A stretch of DNA of 64,000 nucleotides from Pseudoduganella umbonata (GTDB lineage Bacteria; Pseudomonadota; Gammaproteobacteria; Burkholderiales; Burkholderiaceae_D): contig NZ_JACHXS010000002.1 in the NCBI RefSeq assembly GCF_014192225.1, positions 744,001-808,000 on the forward strand. Direction: 5' to 3'. This document shows, one piece after another, positions 44,974 to 55,600 of the stretch (the stretch's first letter is position 1; each line of letters starts with the position of its first letter). The position numbers were made by a program, and so were the translations under genes. The notes under the pieces are model-generated. The model was not told the DNA's origin. It saw nothing but the letters and a program-made list of their open reading frames with translations, and ran no database searches.

Positions 44974-46650
44974 ATGGACGTTTACGCCCCGCAGACCTGG
45001 AAGCCCCATGAACGGCCGATGTTGCCGGGATCGCCGTCGTCGCCGCTGCACTCCACGCCGAGGCGCCTGGCCTACCTGCTGGTCGGCTTCATCGTCGCGC
45101 TGACGGGCGGCCTGGGCAACGCGCTCGTGACCGTCAACCTCGTGTATGCGCAAGGCTCGCTGGGCGTCTATGCGGCCGAGATCCAGTGGCTGCCCGCCGT
45201 CTACGTGATGGCCAGCGTGTCGATGAATCTGCTGCTGGTGAAGTTCCGCCAGCAGTTCGGCCTGCGGCTGTTCACCGAACTGTTCCTGGTGCTGTACGCG
45301 CTGGCCACGCTGGCCCACCTGTTCGTCCACGGTCTCGGCTCCGCGATCCTGGTGCGCGCGGCCAGCGGCATGTCAGGGGCCGCCCTCACCACACTGGGCC
45401 TGTATTACACGCTGCAGGGTTTTCCCGCGCAGCACCGGCTGAAGGGCGTGGTGCTGGGCATCGGCTTCTCGCAGCTGGCGATGCCGATCGCGCGCATCTT
45501 CTCGACCGAACTGCTCGAGATTGCCGAATGGCGCGGCCTGTACTTCTTCGAGCTGGGCATGTGCCTGCTGTCGCTGGGCTGCGTGCTGCTGCTGAAACTG
45601 CCGCCGGGCGACCGCATCCGGGTGTTCGAAAAGCTCGATTTCGTCACCTTCGCGCTGTTCGCGCCCGGCGTGGCGCTGCTGTGCGCCGTGCTGGGCCTGG
45701 GCCGCACCGTGTGGTGGTTCGAGGCGCCCTGGCTGGGCTGGTGCCTGGCCGGCTCGATCGTGCTGGTGACGGCGGCGGTGGCGATCGAGCACAATCGCGC
45801 CAGGCCGCTGCTGAACATCCGCTGGCTGACGACGTCGAACATGGTGCGCCTGGCCCTGTCGGTGCTGCTGATCCGCATCGTGCAGTCGGAAGCCACCGGC
45901 ACCGTCGGCTTCCTGCAGGCGCTGGGCCTGCAGAACGACCAGATGCGCGAGCTGTGGATGGTCACGCTGGTGGCCAGCATCGCCGGCATGGCGGCCAGCG
46001 CGCTGACGATCTCGCCCAGCCGCATCCAGACTTCGCTGATGTTCGCGCTGCTGCTGATGGCGCTGGGCGCCTGGATGGATTCGCATGCCACCAACCTGAC
46101 CCGCCCGGCGCAGATGTACCTCAGCCAGGGCCTGCTGGCGTTTGCCGGCGTGTTCTTCATCGGCCCGGTGTTCGTTTCCGGCTTCGGCGCGATCATCGCC
46201 CAGCCGAGCAACCTGATCAGTTTTTCGCTGATGTTCTCGATGACGCAGAACCTGGGCGGCCTGCTGGGTTCCGCGCTGGTGGGCACCGTGCAGGTACTGC
46301 GCGAGAAATACCATTCCAGCCAGCTGGTCGAGCACCTGACCCTGATCGACCCGCTGGTGGCCAGCCGCGTGCAGGGCAGTGGCGCCGCGCTGGCCGGCAC
46401 GCTGGGCGATCCGGCGCTGCGCAGCGCGCAGGGCGTGGCGTCGCTCGGCGCGGCGGCCACCCGCGAAGCCAACATCCTGGCCTACAACGACGTTTTCCTG
46501 CTGATCAGCATCGTCGCCATCGCCACGCTGGCATGGATGCTGGCGCACTATCTCTGGCAACTGTGCACCGCCTGCCGTCCCGCCGCGCCGGCGCAGAATG
46601 CCCAGACGGGCATGGCCAAGGTCTCCCTCGACAACTCCGGATCGAAATGA
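44974..46650 (+). CDS. MFS transporter, DHA2-like, of a tripartite efflux system
   Basis: 558 residues with about 14 hydrophobic segments, starting RLAYLLVGFIVALTGGLGNA. The length and segment number suit DHA2-type drug:proton antiporters such as EmrB, although classic EmrB motifs are weak. The following two genes (HlyD-type adaptor, NodT-type outer-membrane factor) overlap by 4 bp each and confirm an envelope-spanning efflux system. Substrate unknown. ATG 44974 has no Shine-Dalgarno sequence because a repeat abuts it; an ATG 15 codons later is an alternative. Confidence 0.88.
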   Translation: MDVYAPQTWKPHERPMLPGSPSSPLHSTPRRLAYLLVGFIVALTGGLGNALVTVNLVYAQGSLGVYAAEIQWLPAVYVMASVSMNLLLVKFRQQFGLRLFTELFLVLYALATLAHLFVHGLGSAILVRAASGMSGAALTTLGLYYTLQGFPAQHRLKGVVLGIGFSQLAMPIARIFSTELLEIAEWRGLYFFELGMCLLSLGCVLLLKLPPGDRIRVFEKLDFVTFALFAPGVALLCAVLGLGRTVWWFEAPWLGWCLAGSIVLVTAAVAIEHNRARPLLNIRWLTTSNMVRLALSVLLIRIVQSEATGTVGFLQALGLQNDQMRELWMVTLVASIAGMAASALTISPSRIQTSLMFALLLMALGAWMDSHATNLTRPAQMYLSQGLLAFAGVFFIGPVFVSGFGAIIAQPSNLISFSLMFSMTQNLGGLLGSALVGTVQVLREKYHSSQLVEHLTLIDPLVASRVQGSGAALAGTLGDPALRSAQGVASLGAAATREANILAYNDVFLLISIVAIATLAWMLAHYLWQLCTACRPAAPAQNAQTGMAKVSLDNSGSK

Positions 46651-47795
46651 GCGCAAACGACACCACTCCACCACCGTCCACGCCAACCCCCGCACCCGCT
46701 CCGGCACCCGCGCCGCCGGCACCGGGCCAGCCGGACCGGCCGCACCAGTGGCTGGCCATCGCCGGCTTTGCGCTGATCGCGCTGGTCGGCGTGCTGGTCG
46801 TGCTGTACGCGTGGCGGCTGCCCCCGTTCACCAGCCCGATCGTCTCGACCGAGAACGCGCTGGTGCGCGGTCAGGTGACGGTGATCGGTACCCAGCTGTC
46901 CGGCTATGTCACGCAGGTGCACGTGCAGGATTTCCAGCACGTCAAGGCGGGCGACCTGCTGGTCGAAATCGACCGCCGCGTCTACGAGCAGCGCTACGAG
47001 CAGGCCGAGGCGCAACTGGCGGCGCAGCGGGCGGCACTGGAAAACTGGGCCCAGTCGCGCCGCAGCGCCGCCGCCACCATCGCGCTGCAGGAAGCGGCGC
47101 TGGCCAATGCGCGGGCGCAGGCCACCCGCGCCACGGCCGACCTGGCCCGCGTGGAGGAACTGGTGCAGGACGGCTCGTTGTCCCAGCGCGAAAGGGATGC
47201 GCAGCGCGCCGCGCATGCCCAGGCCCGCGCGGCCGTCGCGCAGGCGCAGGCCAATGTCGAGATCTCGCGGCAGCAGTCGCAATCCGTGACCGTCAACCGC
47301 GCCGCGCTGGAAGCGGCGGTCGCCAATGCGGCGGCGGCGCTGAAAGCGGCGAAGGTCGACCTGGACAATACCCGCATCCTTGCGCCGTCCGACGGCCAGC
47401 TGGGCCAGGTGGGCGTGCGGCGCGGCGCGTTCGTCAACTCGGGTGCGCAGCTGATGGGGCTCGTGCCGCGCCAGATGTGGGTGATCGCCAACCTGAAGGA
47501 AACCCAGATGAACGGCATCCGGGTCGGGCAGAGCGCCACGTTCAAGGTCGATGCGCTCGACGGCGCCTTGCTGACCGGGCAGGTGGAGCGCATCTCGCCG
47601 GCCACCGGCTCCGAGTTTTCCGTGCTGCCGGCCGATAACGCCACCGGCAACTACGTCAAGATCGCCCAGCGCATCCCGGTGCGGATCCGCATCGATCCCG
47701 GCCAGCAGCTGGCGGACCGGCTGCGGCCCGGCATGTCGGTGATCGTCAGCATCGACACGTCGGCTGTGCTCGACGATACGGAGGTGCGGCGATGA
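46647..47795 (+). CDS. HlyD/EmrA-family periplasmic adaptor
   Basis: 382 residues. A Pro/Ala-rich cytoplasmic start, one membrane segment (AIAGFALIALVGVLVVLYAW), then a lipoyl half (VTVIGTQLSGYVTQVHVQDF), a long coiled-coil hairpin, a second lipoyl half (DNTRILAPSDGQLGQVGVRRG) and a beta-barrel domain. Standard adaptor linking an inner-membrane MFS pump to a TolC-type channel. ATGA overlaps both neighbours. Confidence 0.94.
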   Translation: MSANDTTPPPSTPTPAPAPAPAPPAPGQPDRPHQWLAIAGFALIALVGVLVVLYAWRLPPFTSPIVSTENALVRGQVTVIGTQLSGYVTQVHVQDFQHVKAGDLLVEIDRRVYEQRYEQAEAQLAAQRAALENWAQSRRSAAATIALQEAALANARAQATRATADLARVEELVQDGSLSQRERDAQRAAHAQARAAVAQAQANVEISRQQSQSVTVNRAALEAAVANAAAALKAAKVDLDNTRILAPSDGQLGQVGVRRGAFVNSGAQLMGLVPRQMWVIANLKETQMNGIRVGQSATFKVDALDGALLTGQVERISPATGSEFSVLPADNATGNYVKIAQRIPVRIRIDPGQQLADRLRPGMSVIVSIDTSAVLDDTEVRR

Positions 47796-49210
47796 GGCGT
47801 GCGGTGCTGATGCTGGCCGCCGTGGCGCTGGGCGGCTGCGCCGCGAAGGTGGCCGAACCGCCGGCGTCGCGGCTGCAGGTACCCGCGCAGTGGCGCGCGC
47901 CGCTGCCGGAAGGCGCGCCGGGACTGGCGGTGGATGCGCAGTGGTGGCAGGGCTTCGGCGATCCGGCGCTCACGGCGCTGGTCACGGGGGCGCTGGCGAA
48001 CAACGGCGACCTGCGCGTGGCGCGCGAGCGTATCGAGGACTATCGCGCCCGCGTGCGCGCCGCCGCCGCCGCGCAGCAGCCCACGCTGTCGTTCGACACG
48101 TCGCCCACGCGGGCGCGGGCGCTGTCGCCCGCCACGGGGCGGCCCTACGTGGCCAATGCGTTCCAGGCTGAATTCCAGGCCGCCTACGAGATCGACGTGT
48201 GGGGCCGGCTGGCCAATGCCACCGAGGCCGCCGCCGCCACCTTGCGGGGCGAGCAGGCCAACTTCGACGCGGTGGCGCTGTCGATCGCGGCCAACGTGGC
48301 CACCGGCTACCTCAACTTGCGCGGACTCGACGCGCAGCTTGAACTGGCGCAGGCCACCCTGCAGCTGCGCGAGCGTTCGCGCGACCTGGCGCGGCGCCAG
48401 TTCGAGGTGGGCTACAGCTCGCGCCTCGAATGGCTGCAGGCGCAGGCTGAATACGACACGGCGGCCGAACAGATCCCGCAACTGCAACGGCAGATCTTCG
48501 AACAGGAAAACGCGCTGTCGCTGCTGGCGGGGAACTCGCCCGGGTCCATCGCCCGGGGCAGGACGCTGGCCGAACTGGCACCGCCGCCGGTGCCGGGCGG
48601 CCTGCCGTCGGACCTGCTGCGCCGCCGCCCGGACATCGCGCGCGCCGAACAGGCCATCGCCGCCGCCAGCGCGCAGCTGGCCGCCACGCGCGACCAGCTG
48701 CTGCCCACCTTCCGCCTGACGGCCGCCGGCGGCATCCAGTCCACCGAACTGTCCGACCTGCTGCACGGGCCCACGCGGCTGTGGCGGTTGTCCGGCGCGC
48801 TGGTGGCGCCGCTGTTCGACGGCGGGCGCGTGCAGGCCGCCACCGATTCCGCCGCCGCCCAGCGCAACCAGGCGCTGATCGCGTACGAGAACACAGTGCG
48901 GCAGGCATTCGCCGAAACGGAAAACGGCCTCGATGCGATCACGCGGCTGCGCGAGCAGGTGGTGCAGAACGACGCGCGGCGCGCCACCGCCGCCGAAACG
49001 CTGCGCATCGCGCACAACCGCTATGCCAATGGCTACGCGGCCTACCTGGAAGAACTGGACGCGCAGCGCAATCTGTACGCCGCCGACGTGGCGCGGCTGC
49101 AGCTGCGCGCGCGGCTGCTGGCCGCGTCGGTCGACCTGTACCGGGCGATGGGGGGAGGGTGGACGGCGCCGCCTTCGCCGCCTTCGGCCCCATTACCGCC
49201 TTTGCGATAG
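47792..49210 (+). CDS. NodT-family outer-membrane efflux lipoprotein
   Basis: 472 residues. Lipobox LGGC after a short signal (MRRAVLMLAAVALGGC), two OEP domains of the TolC fold, with YEIDVWGRLANA and LLRRRPDIARAEQAIAAA as NodT-type signatures. Forms the outer-membrane channel of the MFS-HlyD system upstream. The C-terminus is Pro-rich. Third gene of the operon. Confidence 0.94.
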   Translation: MRRAVLMLAAVALGGCAAKVAEPPASRLQVPAQWRAPLPEGAPGLAVDAQWWQGFGDPALTALVTGALANNGDLRVARERIEDYRARVRAAAAAQQPTLSFDTSPTRARALSPATGRPYVANAFQAEFQAAYEIDVWGRLANATEAAAATLRGEQANFDAVALSIAANVATGYLNLRGLDAQLELAQATLQLRERSRDLARRQFEVGYSSRLEWLQAQAEYDTAAEQIPQLQRQIFEQENALSLLAGNSPGSIARGRTLAELAPPPVPGGLPSDLLRRRPDIARAEQAIAAASAQLAATRDQLLPTFRLTAAGGIQSTELSDLLHGPTRLWRLSGALVAPLFDGGRVQAATDSAAAQRNQALIAYENTVRQAFAETENGLDAITRLREQVVQNDARRATAAETLRIAHNRYANGYAAYLEELDAQRNLYAADVARLQLRARLLAASVDLYRAMGGGWTAPPSPPSAPLPPLR

Positions 49211-49237
49211 GCTGCCGCGCTCGGGTAAGATGGGCGG

Positions 49238-49801
49238 ATGGACTATCACAAGACCTTGACCACCGAACGCCTGACGCTGCGCCCGCCGCGTCCCGGCGAC
49301 GAAGCCGACCTGCAGGCCATTCACGGCGATCCCGAAGTGATGCGCTATTTCAGCGAGCCGGCATGGACCGACCCGGAACGCCCGGCCCGGCAGATCGCCG
49401 CGGATGCCGCCGACTTCGCGGCGCGCGAGCAATTCCGCTTTGCCATCGTCCTCAACGACACGGGCCGGCAGATCGGCAACTGCGGGCTGTGCCGGCTGCA
49501 CTGGCCAAACCGCCGCGGCGAAGTCGGCTATGCGCTGAACCGTGCATACTGGGGCAAGGGCTACATGAACGAGGCGCTGCACGCGCTGCTGCGATTCGCC
49601 TTCGTCGACCTGGACATGCACCGGCTGGAGGCCGACATCGATCCGCGCAACACCGCCTCCACCGGTGCGCTCGAGCGCCTCGGCTTCCAGCGCGAAGGCT
49701 TGCTGCGCGAGCGGTGGATCGTCGGCGGCGAGATCTGCGATTCGGTGCTGTACGGCCTGCTGCGGCGGGAATGGGCAGCGCACCCCGGCGAAAACCGGTG
49801 A
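49238..49801 (+). CDS. GNAT N-acetyltransferase, RimJ/RimL type
   Basis: 187 residues. LTTERLTLRPPRPGDEADLQ is the family start. Acetyl-CoA binding is indicated by VGYALNRAYWGKGYMNEALH and DPRNTASTGALERLGFQREG. It may acetylate protein N-termini or small amines; substrate not predictable. ATG 49238 is 27 bp after the NodT gene. Its last codons (GENR and the stop) come from the hairpin repeat that begins there, so the native C-terminus may have been altered by the repeat. Confidence 0.88.
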   Translation: MDYHKTLTTERLTLRPPRPGDEADLQAIHGDPEVMRYFSEPAWTDPERPARQIAADAADFAAREQFRFAIVLNDTGRQIGNCGLCRLHWPNRRGEVGYALNRAYWGKGYMNEALHALLRFAFVDLDMHRLEADIDPRNTASTGALERLGFQREGLLRERWIVGGEICDSVLYGLLRREWAAHPGENR

Positions 49802-49871
49802 CGAAAACCGGTGACAGGCTCCGTTTTTTTCGAAACATTTCCTGGGAACCGGTGCCTGTCACCGGTTTTCT
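49791..49871. repeat. Dispersed hairpin repeat, copy between GNAT and chemoreceptor genes
   Basis: Starts with a partial unit AAAACCGGTGACG, then a full unit with arms ACCGGTGACAGG (49807-49818) and CCTGTCACCGGT (49855-49866). Between them lies CTCCGTTTTTTTCGAAACATTTCCTGGG. The two genes converge here. The 12-bp arms could form a large stem-loop and act as a two-way terminator. Confidence 0.85.
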
Positions 49872-49875
49872 ATGA

Positions 49876-51465
49876 TCAGGCCCCGAGCAGGACTCGCTCC
49901 GGCGTGCCGGCCTGCGCCGGTTCGAGCTGGAACGTGTCGACCACGCCGGCCAGCTGATCGGCCTGCAGCTGGAGTGCCTGCGCGGCGGCCGCCGCCTGCT
50001 CGACCAGCGCGGCGTTCTGCAGCGTCATGTCGTCCAGCGTGCCGATCGCCTTGCCGACCGATTCGATGTCGGCACCCTGCGTGCGGGTCACCTGCGAAAT
50101 GTCCTGCATGATCGCCGACACGCGGGCGATGCCGTCGACCACGTCCTTCATGGTCGTGCCGGCGGCGCCGACGAGCACCGTGCCGGTATCGACCTTGGCG
50201 ACCGAATCCTCGATCAGCTGCTTGACTTCCTTCGCCGCGGCGGCCGAGCGGTGGGCCAGGTTGCGCACCTCGGTGGCGACGACGGCGAATCCGCGTCCCT
50301 GCTCGCCGGCGCGCGCCGCTTCCACGGCCGCATTCAGCGCCAGGATATTGGTCTGGAACGCGATGCCGTCGATGACGGCGATGATGTCGACGATCTTCTT
50401 CGACGATGCGCCGATCAGGTTCATCGTGGCGACGATGCTGTCCACCGCCTCGCCGCCCTGGCGAGACACGTCCGACGCCTGCCGCGACAGGGCGCTGGCT
50501 GCTTCCGCGTGGGCGGCATTGGTGCGTACCGAGTCGACCAGCTGCCGCATCGACGCCGTGACCTGCGCCAGGGCCTCGGCCTGCGCCTCGGTACGGTCCG
50601 ACAGGTTGGCGTTGCCGGCGGCGATTTCGGCCGACGCCGCGGCGATTGCCACGGTACCGCTGCGCACGTCGGTGACGATGCCGGCCAGGCCGTCGCGCAT
50701 CGTTCCCATCGCATGCAGCAGGCTGCGTTCGTGGGCGCGGCCGGTGTTCACCGGGCGGTGCAGCTCGCCGCGGGCGATGGCGCGCGCCACGCCGGCGGCG
50801 TAGCCGGGTTCGCCGCCCAGCTGGCGCAGCAGGCCGCGCACGATGGCGGTACCGATCACCACGCACAGCAGCGCGCTGACGAGGGCCATCGCGCCGATCC
50901 ACCAGCCGGCCGTGTCGGCCTTCTCCGCGGCGGCATCGGTGGCCACGCGGCTTTGATGCTTCAGCTCATTCATCAGCACGTCGATGTCGGCCACGATGGC
51001 GCGGCGCAGCGGGCTGCATTCTTCCACCAGGAAGATGCCGTACTGCTCCATCTCGCCGGCCGCGCGGTACTTGCGCGGGCGCTCCAGTTCGCGCGCCATC
51101 TGCAGCATGCCGTCGCGCACCTTGGCGAACTTCGGGTTGTCGCGCAGCATAGGTTCCAGCTTGCCCAGTTCCGCCAGGTACAGCGCCTTCTGGCGATCAA
51201 GGATGTCGAGCTCGCGCATTGCCGCGTCGCTGTCATGGAAGATGTAGGCATTACGCGCGGCCATGCCGGTCTGCGCCAGCGCCTCGCGCGCTTCCACCAG
51301 CGGATCGAGCTGCAGATGCCGCAAATGGTTGGCATTGTCGAGTGCCGTGTCGATCTGGCTGACGCGCGAGATGGAGAACAGCGCAAGCATGGCGGTAAAC
51401 AGCATGACCAGAGCGAACGATGCGTAGAGCTTGGTGGCGATGCTGACGTGGCGGCAGGGTTTCAT
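49876..51465 (-). CDS. Methyl-accepting chemotaxis protein
   Basis: 529 residues. Membrane segment ~9-30, a four-helix-bundle periplasmic sensor domain ([20 protein letters not shown], ending about residue 185), a second membrane segment ([20 protein letters not shown]), a HAMP-like linker, and the MCP signalling domain. Its hairpin tip is [33 protein letters not shown]. There is no C-terminal CheR-tethering pentapeptide. Ligand unknown. ATG 51465 was chosen as it precedes the first membrane segment; transcribed divergently from the HTH-GAF gene. Confidence 0.93.
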   Translation of the reverse strand: MKPCRHVSIATKLYASFALVMLFTAMLALFSISRVSQIDTALDNANHLRHLQLDPLVEAREALAQTGMAARNAYIFHDSDAAMRELDILDRQKALYLAELGKLEPMLRDNPKFAKVRDGMLQMARELERPRKYRAAGEMEQYGIFLVEECSPLRRAIVADIDVLMNELKHQSRVATDAAAEKADTAGWWIGAMALVSALLCVVIGTAIVRGLLRQLGGEPGYAAGVARAIARGELHRPVNTGRAHERSLLHAMGTMRDGLAGIVTDVRSGTVAIAAASAEIAAGNANLSDRTEAQAEALAQVTASMRQLVDSVRTNAAHAEAASALSRQASDVSRQGGEAVDSIVATMNLIGASSKKIVDIIAVIDGIAFQTNILALNAAVEAARAGEQGRGFAVVATEVRNLAHRSAAAAKEVKQLIEDSVAKVDTGTVLVGAAGTTMKDVVDGIARVSAIMQDISQVTRTQGADIESVGKAIGTLDDMTLQNAALVEQAAAAAQALQLQADQLAGVVDTFQLEPAQAGTPERVLLGA

Positions 51466-51482
51466 GGCGGTTGTCTCGATTG

Positions 51483-51587
51483 ATTTGACGAATTCGAGCG
51501 CGATGATGCCAGTATTATTTCCATCAATCAACATAAATTGCTGAATTTGACGATTGGTTGTAAAAACCCGTCAAATTCGTCAAATTT
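51483..51587. promoter_or_regulatory. Cluster of TTTGACG motifs in the chemoreceptor/HTH-GAF divergent region
   Basis: ATTTGACGAATTC (51483-51495), GAATTTGACGA (51543-51553), and two direct copies CGTCAAATTC-GTCAAATTT (51569-51587) in the opposite orientation. The inverted pair GAATTTGACG/CGTCAAATTC is exact over 10 bp. The last pair overlaps the -35 region of a likely promoter whose -10 is TATACT at 51600-51605. Good candidate operators for the adjacent HTH-GAF protein. Confidence 0.55.
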
Positions 51588-51626
51588 CTTCGAACCACGT
51601 ATACTGTTGCCGAAGAAAGTTCAAAC

Positions 51627-52370
51627 ATGAGCAACGACGAAGATCCTATCCTGACCACCACCGCCGCCGCGCGCCTGCTCGGCGTGGCCACCAGCACCGT
51701 CCAGATGTGGATGGAGAGCGGCGCCATCGCTTCCTGGAAGACGCCGGGCGGGCACCGCCGCACCCACCTCTCCGCGATCCAGGGCCTGATGGAGTCGCCG
51801 CCCGGGCAGGCGTCCGCCACCCTGGGCCAGGCCATCGAGGCGGCGCTGTCGCCCGTGTCGCCGGACGAATTCGCGCCGCGCGAGGAACCCGGCTACCCGG
51901 TCGCGCGCGATGAGGCGACGCGCCTCGTCGCGCTGTCCGCCTCCGGCCTGGTCGACACGCCGGCCGAGGCCCGCTTCGACCGCATCGTGCGCTTGGCGGC
52001 GCACGTGACGGGCTCGCCGATCGCGCTGGTGTCGCTGTTGACGTCCACCCGGCAGTGGTTCAAGGCGCGCGTGGGGCTGGAGGCGCAGGAGACGCCGCGC
52101 GAATGGGCGTTCTGCTCGCACGCCGTCATCGACGGCAATCCGTTCGTCGTGGAAGATGCCGCCGCCGATCCGCGCTTCCGCGACAACCCGCTGGTGCAGG
52201 GCGATCCGAAGATCCGCTTTTATGCGGGGGTGCCGCTGAGGGACCGCGGCGGCCAGGCGCTCGGCACGCTGTGCGTGATCGACCGCGAACCGCGCCGGCT
52301 GCGCGGCGCGGAACTGCAGGCGCTGATCGACCTCGCCGACATCGCGTCGGAAGAAATCGCGAAGAAGTAA
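51627..52370 (+). CDS. Excisionase/MerR-like HTH protein fused to a GAF domain
   Basis: 247 residues. Residues ~8-55 are an HTH_17/MerR-like DNA-binding domain (TTAAARLLGVATSTVQMWME, then TPGGHRRTH, the wing typical of BldC-like regulators). Residues ~95-240 are a GAF domain (FDRIVRLAAHVTGSPIALVS, FYAGVPLRDRGGQALGTLCV), of the free type often paired with c-di-GMP or redox sensing. Predicted cytoplasmic ligand-responsive regulator; the ligand and targets are unknown. ATG 51627 lies about 20 bp after a TATACT box. Likely autoregulated and controlling the divergent chemoreceptor. Confidence 0.85.
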   Translation: MSNDEDPILTTTAAARLLGVATSTVQMWMESGAIASWKTPGGHRRTHLSAIQGLMESPPGQASATLGQAIEAALSPVSPDEFAPREEPGYPVARDEATRLVALSASGLVDTPAEARFDRIVRLAAHVTGSPIALVSLLTSTRQWFKARVGLEAQETPREWAFCSHAVIDGNPFVVEDAAADPRFRDNPLVQGDPKIRFYAGVPLRDRGGQALGTLCVIDREPRRLRGAELQALIDLADIASEEIAKK

Positions 52371-52390
52371 ACCACGGCAAACCGCCATAC

Positions 52391-52440
52391 AAAACCGGTG
52401 ACAGACACCGGTTTTTTTGAAACATTTGAGCAAAACCGGT
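52391..52440. repeat. Dispersed hairpin repeat copy
   Basis: AAAACCGGTG-ACAGA-CACCGGTTTT is a perfect 10-bp-arm hairpin with further T, then GAAACATTT and the start of another unit, AAAACCGGTG. It lies 20 bp after the HTH-GAF stop. Confidence 0.88.
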
Positions 52441-52540
52441 GGTGTAGCAGGGGATTCAACGAGCCCTGCTATTTGCCTGTGGAACGGAGATGGCCTGCTG
52501 GCCCTCTCTTCGTCCAACCTCCAATTAATGAGAATGTTGC

Positions 52541-52610
52541 AAAAAAACCGGTGACAGACACCGGTTTTTTTGAAACATTTCTAATTAAACCGGTGACAGA
52601 CACCGGTTTT
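52541..52610. repeat. Dispersed hairpin repeat, double copy
   Basis: Two units, each with a perfect AAACCGGTG-ACAGA-CACCGGTTT hairpin, joined by TTTTGAAACATTTCTAATT. It ends 8 bp before the stop of the RND permease gene, so two convergent genes share these structures as likely terminators. About 100 bp of unrelated sequence separates it from the previous copy. Confidence 0.88.
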
Positions 52611-52618
52611 GCTTGCTG

Positions 52619-55600
52619 TCAGTGCCCGCCCGCCTTGCCGGGCTCGGCTGCCTGCGGCAGGTTGGCCGCTTCGCCATGCGGCGGCTGGCCATGCGCATGA
52701 TCCTTGTGCCGCAGCTTGCGCACCATGCGCCCGAGCCAGTGCTCGAGGTCGTCCACATACGTGAACACGGCCGGCACCACCAGCAGGCTCAGCAGGGTTG
52801 AAGTGATCAGGCCGCCGATCACCGTGATCGCCATCGGCGCGCGGAAGCTGGGGTCGGCGCCCAGGCCCAGCGCCAGCGGCATCATGCCGGCGCCCATCGC
52901 GATCGTCGTCATCAGGATCGGGCGGCTGCGCTTGTGGCAGGCATCCACCAGCGCCTCGGTGCGCGTCATGCCGGCATCGCGCGCCAGGATGGCGTAGTCG
53001 ACCAGCAGGATCGAGTTCTTTGTCACGATCCCCATCAGCATGATCAGGCCGATCATCGACGGCATCGACAGTGCATTGCCGGTAACGAGCAGCAGGACGA
53101 TGGCGCCGCCGATGGACAAGGGCAGGGCGGCCAGGATCGTCATCGGCTGCATGAAGTCCTTGAACAGCAGTACCAGCACGCCATAGATGCACAGCACGCC
53201 GATCGCCATCGCGATGCCGAAGCTGGCGAACAGCGAGGCCATTTCCTGCGCGTCGCCCAGTTCGGCGATGCGCACGTTCGGCGGCAGGTTGGCCAGCGCC
53301 GGCAACTGGCGCGCCTCGGCGTTCAGCTCGCCCAGCGAGCGGTTGCCCAGTTCCACGTCCAGCGTCACGTTGCGGCTGCGGTTCAGGCGGTCGATCTGGG
53401 CCGGGCCCGATTCCATCGTGATCGCCGCCACGCTGGCCAGCAGCACGGGGCCGTTCCGTCCCGGCACCGTCAGGCGGCCGATGGCGTCGAGGTCGGCGCG
53501 CACGTAGTCCGGCAGCTTTACCCGGATCGGCACCTGCCGCTCGGGCAGGTTCATCTTCGTGAGGTCGAAGTCGTAGTCGCCGGCGGTTGCCACGCGCACC
53601 GTCTCGCCGATCGACGCGGCCGTCACGCCCAGGTCGGCGGCGCGGGCGAAGTCGGGCCGCACGATGATTTCCGGCCGCACCAGCGATGCCGACGACGTGA
53701 CATTGCCGATGCCGGACAGCGTGCGCAGCTCGCGTTCGGCGCGGCGCGCGGCGGCGATCAGCGCATCCGGGTCTTCCGACTGCAGCACCAGCTGCATCTT
53801 CACGCCCGTATCCGGCGGGCCGACGGTAAAGCGCGCGCCGGCAATGCCGGCCAGCTGGCGGCGCAGCAGCGAATCGATCTCCGGCATCGTTTCATCGCGG
53901 TCGGTGCGGTGTACCGTGGTGATCGTCAGCACCGCGCGGCGCGCTTCGGCCGCGGCGCCGGGCGCGAACGCATCGCCGGAAGAGCCGCCGCCGATCGAGC
54001 TGAACACGCCGGTCACGCCGGGCACGCGCATCGCAGCCTGGCGCGCCTGCTCGGCCACTTCGCGCGTCTGCGCCAGCGTGGAGCCGGGGGGCAGTTCGGC
54101 ATTGACCTGCGTCTGGGCGCGGTCGGCGGGCGGCACGAAGCCGGTCGGCAGCAGGCCCACCAGCATGATCGAGCAGATAAAGAAGATCGCCGAGGCCAGC
54201 GCGGTGAACAGGCGGTGCTTCAGGCACCACTTCATGGTGCGCATGTAGCGCGACATGATCGGACCGTCTTCCTCCACGTGGCCCGGGTGCTTCGGCTTGT
54301 GCGGCTTGAGCAGGTAGGCCGCCATCATCGGCGTCAGCAGCCGCGCCACCACCAGCGATGCCAGCACCGCCAGCACGGCGGTCCAGCCGAACTGCTTGAA
54401 GAACTTGCCGGGGATGCCGCCCATGAACGCGGTCGGCAGGAACACCGCCACCAGCGCGAACGTGGTGGCGATCACCGCCATACCGATCTCGTCGGCCGCT
54501 TCCAGCGCCGCCTGCATCGGCGTCTTGCCCATCTGCAGGTGGCGCTCGATGTTCTCGATTTCCACGATCGCATCGTCGACCAGCACGCCGACCACCAGCG
54601 CCAGCGACAGCAGCGTCACGGTATTGAGCGTGTAGCCGAACCAGTAGATGCCGAGGAAGGCGGGCAGCACGGACAACGGCAATGCCGCCGATGCCACCAG
54701 CGTGGCGCGCCAGTCGCGCAGGAACCAGAACACCACGATCACGGCCAGGATCGCGCCTTCGTACAGCAGCTCCATCGAGCCTTCGAAGTTCTCCTCGACA
54801 GGGAAGGCGTTGTCGATCACCTGCTTCAGTTCCAGGTTCGGGTGATCCTTGCGCAACTGCTCCACCGCTTCGCGTACGCCGTCGGCCACCGCCGTTTCGC
54901 TGGCGCCCTTGGTGCGGAACACCTCGAAGGCCACCACCGGCTTGCCGTCCTGCGTGGCGATCGCGCGCGGTTCGGCGATCGTGTCGGTGACCCTGGCGAT
55001 CTGGTCGAGGCGGATGTGGCGGCCATCGCCGAGCGGGATGTCCATGCGCGACAGTTCCTGGGCCGACTGCACGGTGCCGATCGTGCGCACCGACTGCTCC
55101 GCGCCTGACACGTCGCCGCGCCCGCCCGGCGCCTCGCGCTGCACCAGCCGCAGCTGGCGCGACACATCGAGTGCCGAGACGCGCAATGCGGCCATCTGGG
55201 CGTCGTCCAGCTCGACGCGGATCTCGCGGTCCACGCCGCCCACGCGGTTGACGGAGCCGACACCCGGCACGGTCAGCAGGCGCTTCGCCACCGTGTTGTC
55301 GACAAACCACGACAGGTCGGCATCGTCGACCGGCGTTGCGCCGGGCTTGACCGCGGCGACATACGTCGTGATCACGCGCCCGGCGGTGGACACCTTGCTG
55401 ACGACCGGTTCGCGCAGTTCGGCCGGCATGTCGGCACGCACCTGCGAGACCGCGTCGCGCACTTCGTTGACGCCATCCGAGATGTTCTTCTCGAGGATGA
55501 ACTCGACGGTGACCGTGGCCACGCCGTCGAGCACCTTGGTGTAGATGTTCTTCACGCCTTGCAGCGTGGCGACCGAATCCTCGATCTTGCGCGCGACCTC

